From Pseudomonadota bacterium (lineage in GTDB: Bacteria > Pseudomonadota > Alphaproteobacteria > Rhizobiales > Xanthobacteraceae): a DNA stretch of 6,835 nt. The stretch lies in NCBI GenBank assembly GCA_023404675.1, contig JAEYAW010000040.1, positions 1 through 6,835 on the forward strand. Direction: 5' to 3'. A program made the position numbers and the translations under genes. Below the pieces are notes generated by a model. That model did not search any database, was not told where the DNA came from, and saw only the letters and a list, made by a program, of their open reading frames with translations. Of the stretch, positions 5,437 to 6,835 are shown one piece after another. Within the stretch, counting starts at the first letter, position 1; every line of letters starts with the position of its first letter.

Positions 5437-6267
5437 CTATTGTTTGCGTGCTTCCCTCTGCCGCGGCTCGGGAAGGTATTCCACGCCGCCACCCTGACGC
5501 CGCACGGGCTGCGGATAGAGCGTCATGAGCTCCAGGATTTCGTCGGGCATATCGGTGCTCACCGAGAGTCCCATGTTCCGCGCCTCGTCGGCGAAGATGG
5601 GGTAGTCGTGAGTCCAGGTTCCCGTCGCCAGCTTTGCGGCCAACGACCGGGCGCGTTCCTGGTCCGTGTTTTCGGCAAGGAACTGCATGGCCATGGTCTG
5701 GACCTGGGCGATCGCCTTGCGTCCGACATCGGCCATGACCAGCGTCTGGTCGTCCACCTCGGCGATCGGCTTCTCCTCGGCAACCTTGATGATCGACGCC
5801 GCCGGCATGCCGCCGAGCTGCGGGTCGATCGGGCCGAGCACAGAATGGCGACACATCACGATCTCGTCGGCCGCAAGGGCGATCAGGGTACCGCCTGACA
5901 TCGCGTAATGCGGCACGAAGACCGTCACCTTGCCCTTGTGCCCCTGGATCGCGCGGGCGATCTGGGCCGCGGCCAGCACCAGGCCGCCCGGTGTGTGCAG
6001 CACGATGTCGAGAGGAACGTCGTCGTCGGTCATCTGGATGGCGCGCAGGACCTCCTCCGAATCGTTGACGTCGATGTAGCGCATGAGGGGAAAGCCCAGC
6101 AGGTTCATGGTCTCCTGGCGATGGATCAGAAGGATGACGCGGCTGCCGCACTTCTTCTCGATCTGCGCGATCTTCCGCGTGCGCATTGCTTCGAGATACC
6201 TGCGCTGCAGAACGGGCTGCAGCGCGGAAATGATGAAGAACAGCCAAAACAGCTGCATTATGTCCAT
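5437..6267 (-). CDS. Membrane-anchored SDH/ClpP-class serine protease
   Basis: A 276-residue protein of the SDH_sah/SppA-like part of the ClpP/crotonase superfamily. A single hydrophobic segment (about 4-20) anchors the N-terminus in the inner membrane. The catalytic core has the oxyanion-hole motif LHTPGG (90-95), the nucleophile region YAMSGGTLIALAADEI (S124), then HSVLGPIDPQ (141-150) and THDYPI (219-224), both typical of this family. K161 and K166 lie 37 and 42 residues after S124 and could supply the general base, as in the Ser-Lys dyad of the related NfeD-type protease PH1510-N; this is inference. The tail (255-276) is basic and polar. The ATG at 6267 has AGGAGG (6277-6282) 9 bases upstream and overlaps the rhomboid gene by 10 bases, so the two are translationally coupled. 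Role: probably cleavage of membrane or damaged envelope proteins. Substrate unknown. Confidence 0.88.
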   Translation of the reverse strand: MDIMQLFWLFFIISALQPVLQRRYLEAMRTRKIAQIEKKCGSRVILLIHRQETMNLLGFPLMRYIDVNDSEEVLRAIQMTDDDVPLDIVLHTPGGLVLAAAQIARAIQGHKGKVTVFVPHYAMSGGTLIALAADEIVMCRHSVLGPIDPQLGGMPAASIIKVAEEKPIAEVDDQTLVMADVGRKAIAQVQTMAMQFLAENTDQERARSLAAKLATGTWTHDYPIFADEARNMGLSVSTDMPDEILELMTLYPQPVRRQGGGVEYLPEPRQREARKQ

Positions 6268-6835
6268 GGACTTTGTCCTCCTCTCCGGCGTCCATCCGGC
6301 AAGAACCCGTAGATGCCTTCGTCTCGATAGTAATGGCGATAGGTTGCGCTAGGCCTTCGCAACAGCGGCGTGATGAGCCAGCCGGCGACGAAGCCGCCGA
6401 TATGCGCCCACCAGGCGATCCCGCCCGACGCCTGGTCACCCAAAGACATAAATCCCGGGATGAGCTGCATGAGGAACCAGATCAAGGCGAATACAAATGC
6501 CCGGACTTCGAAGAACAACGGTATGAACAGTATGGGCACGATCATAACCAGCCGGGCCGCCGGAAACATCCGCGCGTAACACCCGATCACACCTGCAATC
6601 GCGCCGGATGCACCGAGCGCAGGCACGACCGAGTCAGGGTTCGCGAGCGCATGGGCCACCCCCGCAGCCACGCCGCAGAACAGATAGAACAGGATGAACC
6701 GCCCAGCACCGAGACGGTCCTCGACCGCGGGACCGAAAATCCAGAGTGTCCACATGTTGAGGATGAGGTGCAGCCACCCCCCGTGCAGGAACATATTCGT
6801 CAGGAAGGGAGTCCAATCAGAGGGGGCGACAAGAC
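6258..6835 (-). CDS. Rhomboid-family intramembrane serine protease (N-terminus off right edge)
   Basis: The frame is open to the window edge and reads VAPSDWTPFLTN before the internal Met at 6794, so the true start lies beyond 6835. About 192 residues are visible. Rhomboid hallmarks follow in order: MFLHGGWLHLILNMWTLWIFG (codons from 6794; the L1-loop/TM2 signature), GASGAIAGVIG with the catalytic serine codon at 6606-6608, and WWAHIGGFVAGW with the catalytic histidine. The enzyme cleaves transmembrane helices within the membrane. About five further hydrophobic segments are visible and a polar, basic cytoplasmic tail of about 30 residues ends the protein. Only one or so N-terminal segments should be missing. 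Its stop overlaps the SDH-type protease start by 10 bases, making a two-protease unit. Which substrates it cuts cannot be told. Confidence 0.92.
   Translation of the reverse strand, partial: LVAPSDWTPFLTNMFLHGGWLHLILNMWTLWIFGPAVEDRLGAGRFILFYLFCGVAAGVAHALANPDSVVPALGASGAIAGVIGCYARMFPAARLVMIVPILFIPLFFEVRAFVFALIWFLMQLIPGFMSLGDQASGGIAWWAHIGGFVAGWLITPLLRRPSATYRHYYRDEGIYGFLPDGRRRGGQSPWT

Noticed and set aside
5367..5492. N-terminal extension of trxC by 42 codons
   Set aside because: It would overlap the protease gene. The ATG at 5366 has a strong ribosome site and gives the canonical MPTIVCPEC start.
5387..6439. 350-codon minus-strand frame overlapping the SDH protease and rhomboid genes
   Set aside because: The Arg/Gly/Pro-rich translation is typical of an off-frame read. 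The protease frame carries the catalytic motifs and a good ribosome site.
1..6835. CRISPR array, tRNA/rRNA gene, insertion sequence, integrase or attachment site
   Set aside because: No spaced repeat array, cloverleaf, transposase or recombinase frame, or terminal inverted repeat was seen. The window is almost fully covered by identifiable protein genes.

Overview
This is GC-rich proteobacterial DNA, most likely from an alphaproteobacterium. The Crp/Fnr regulator is of the FnrL/FixK type, there is a nearly perfect FNR/FixK box, and the BON, SPW-repeat and SDH-family genes suit that group. No gene fixes the genus. The window is densely coding: nine genes (two cut by the window edges), no RNA gene, no mobile element and no gap above about 200 bases.

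Left part (1-3221), a regulatory block. A BON-domain gene runs off the left edge on the minus strand. It lies behind a minus-strand Crp/Fnr-family regulator. Divergent from that regulator is a plus-strand two-component system: an OmpR-type response regulator and an overlapping HAMP histidine kinase. The 203-base divergent spacer holds an FNR/FixK-type box (9 of 10 consensus bases) in front of the response regulator. Nearer the Crp/Fnr gene it holds an 11-bp direct repeat spaced by two helical turns. The layout suggests that a redox- or oxygen-responsive regulator and a two-component system control each other.

Right part (3260-6835), a minus-strand run of five genes read right to left. They are a rhomboid intramembrane protease (cut by the right edge), a membrane-anchored SDH/ClpP-class serine protease overlapping it by 10 bases, thioredoxin 2 (trxC), a CPA2-type cation/proton antiporter lacking the usual cytosolic RCK domain and starting with TTG, and a small SPW-repeat membrane protein. 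The spacers are 70, 46 and 105 bases, so the run may be one transcript or two or three.

Together the genes look like an envelope and redox stress module: membrane proteolysis, zinc-thioredoxin repair, ion/pH homeostasis and a BON envelope protein, beside an oxygen/redox-type control block. The thioredoxin-antiporter pair recalls the trx-kefB pair of the locus of heat resistance (LHR/TLPQC) islands, but the LHR hallmark genes (small heat-shock proteins, ClpK/ClpG, FtsH) are not in this window. Families were recognised by eye from motifs; no database search was run.
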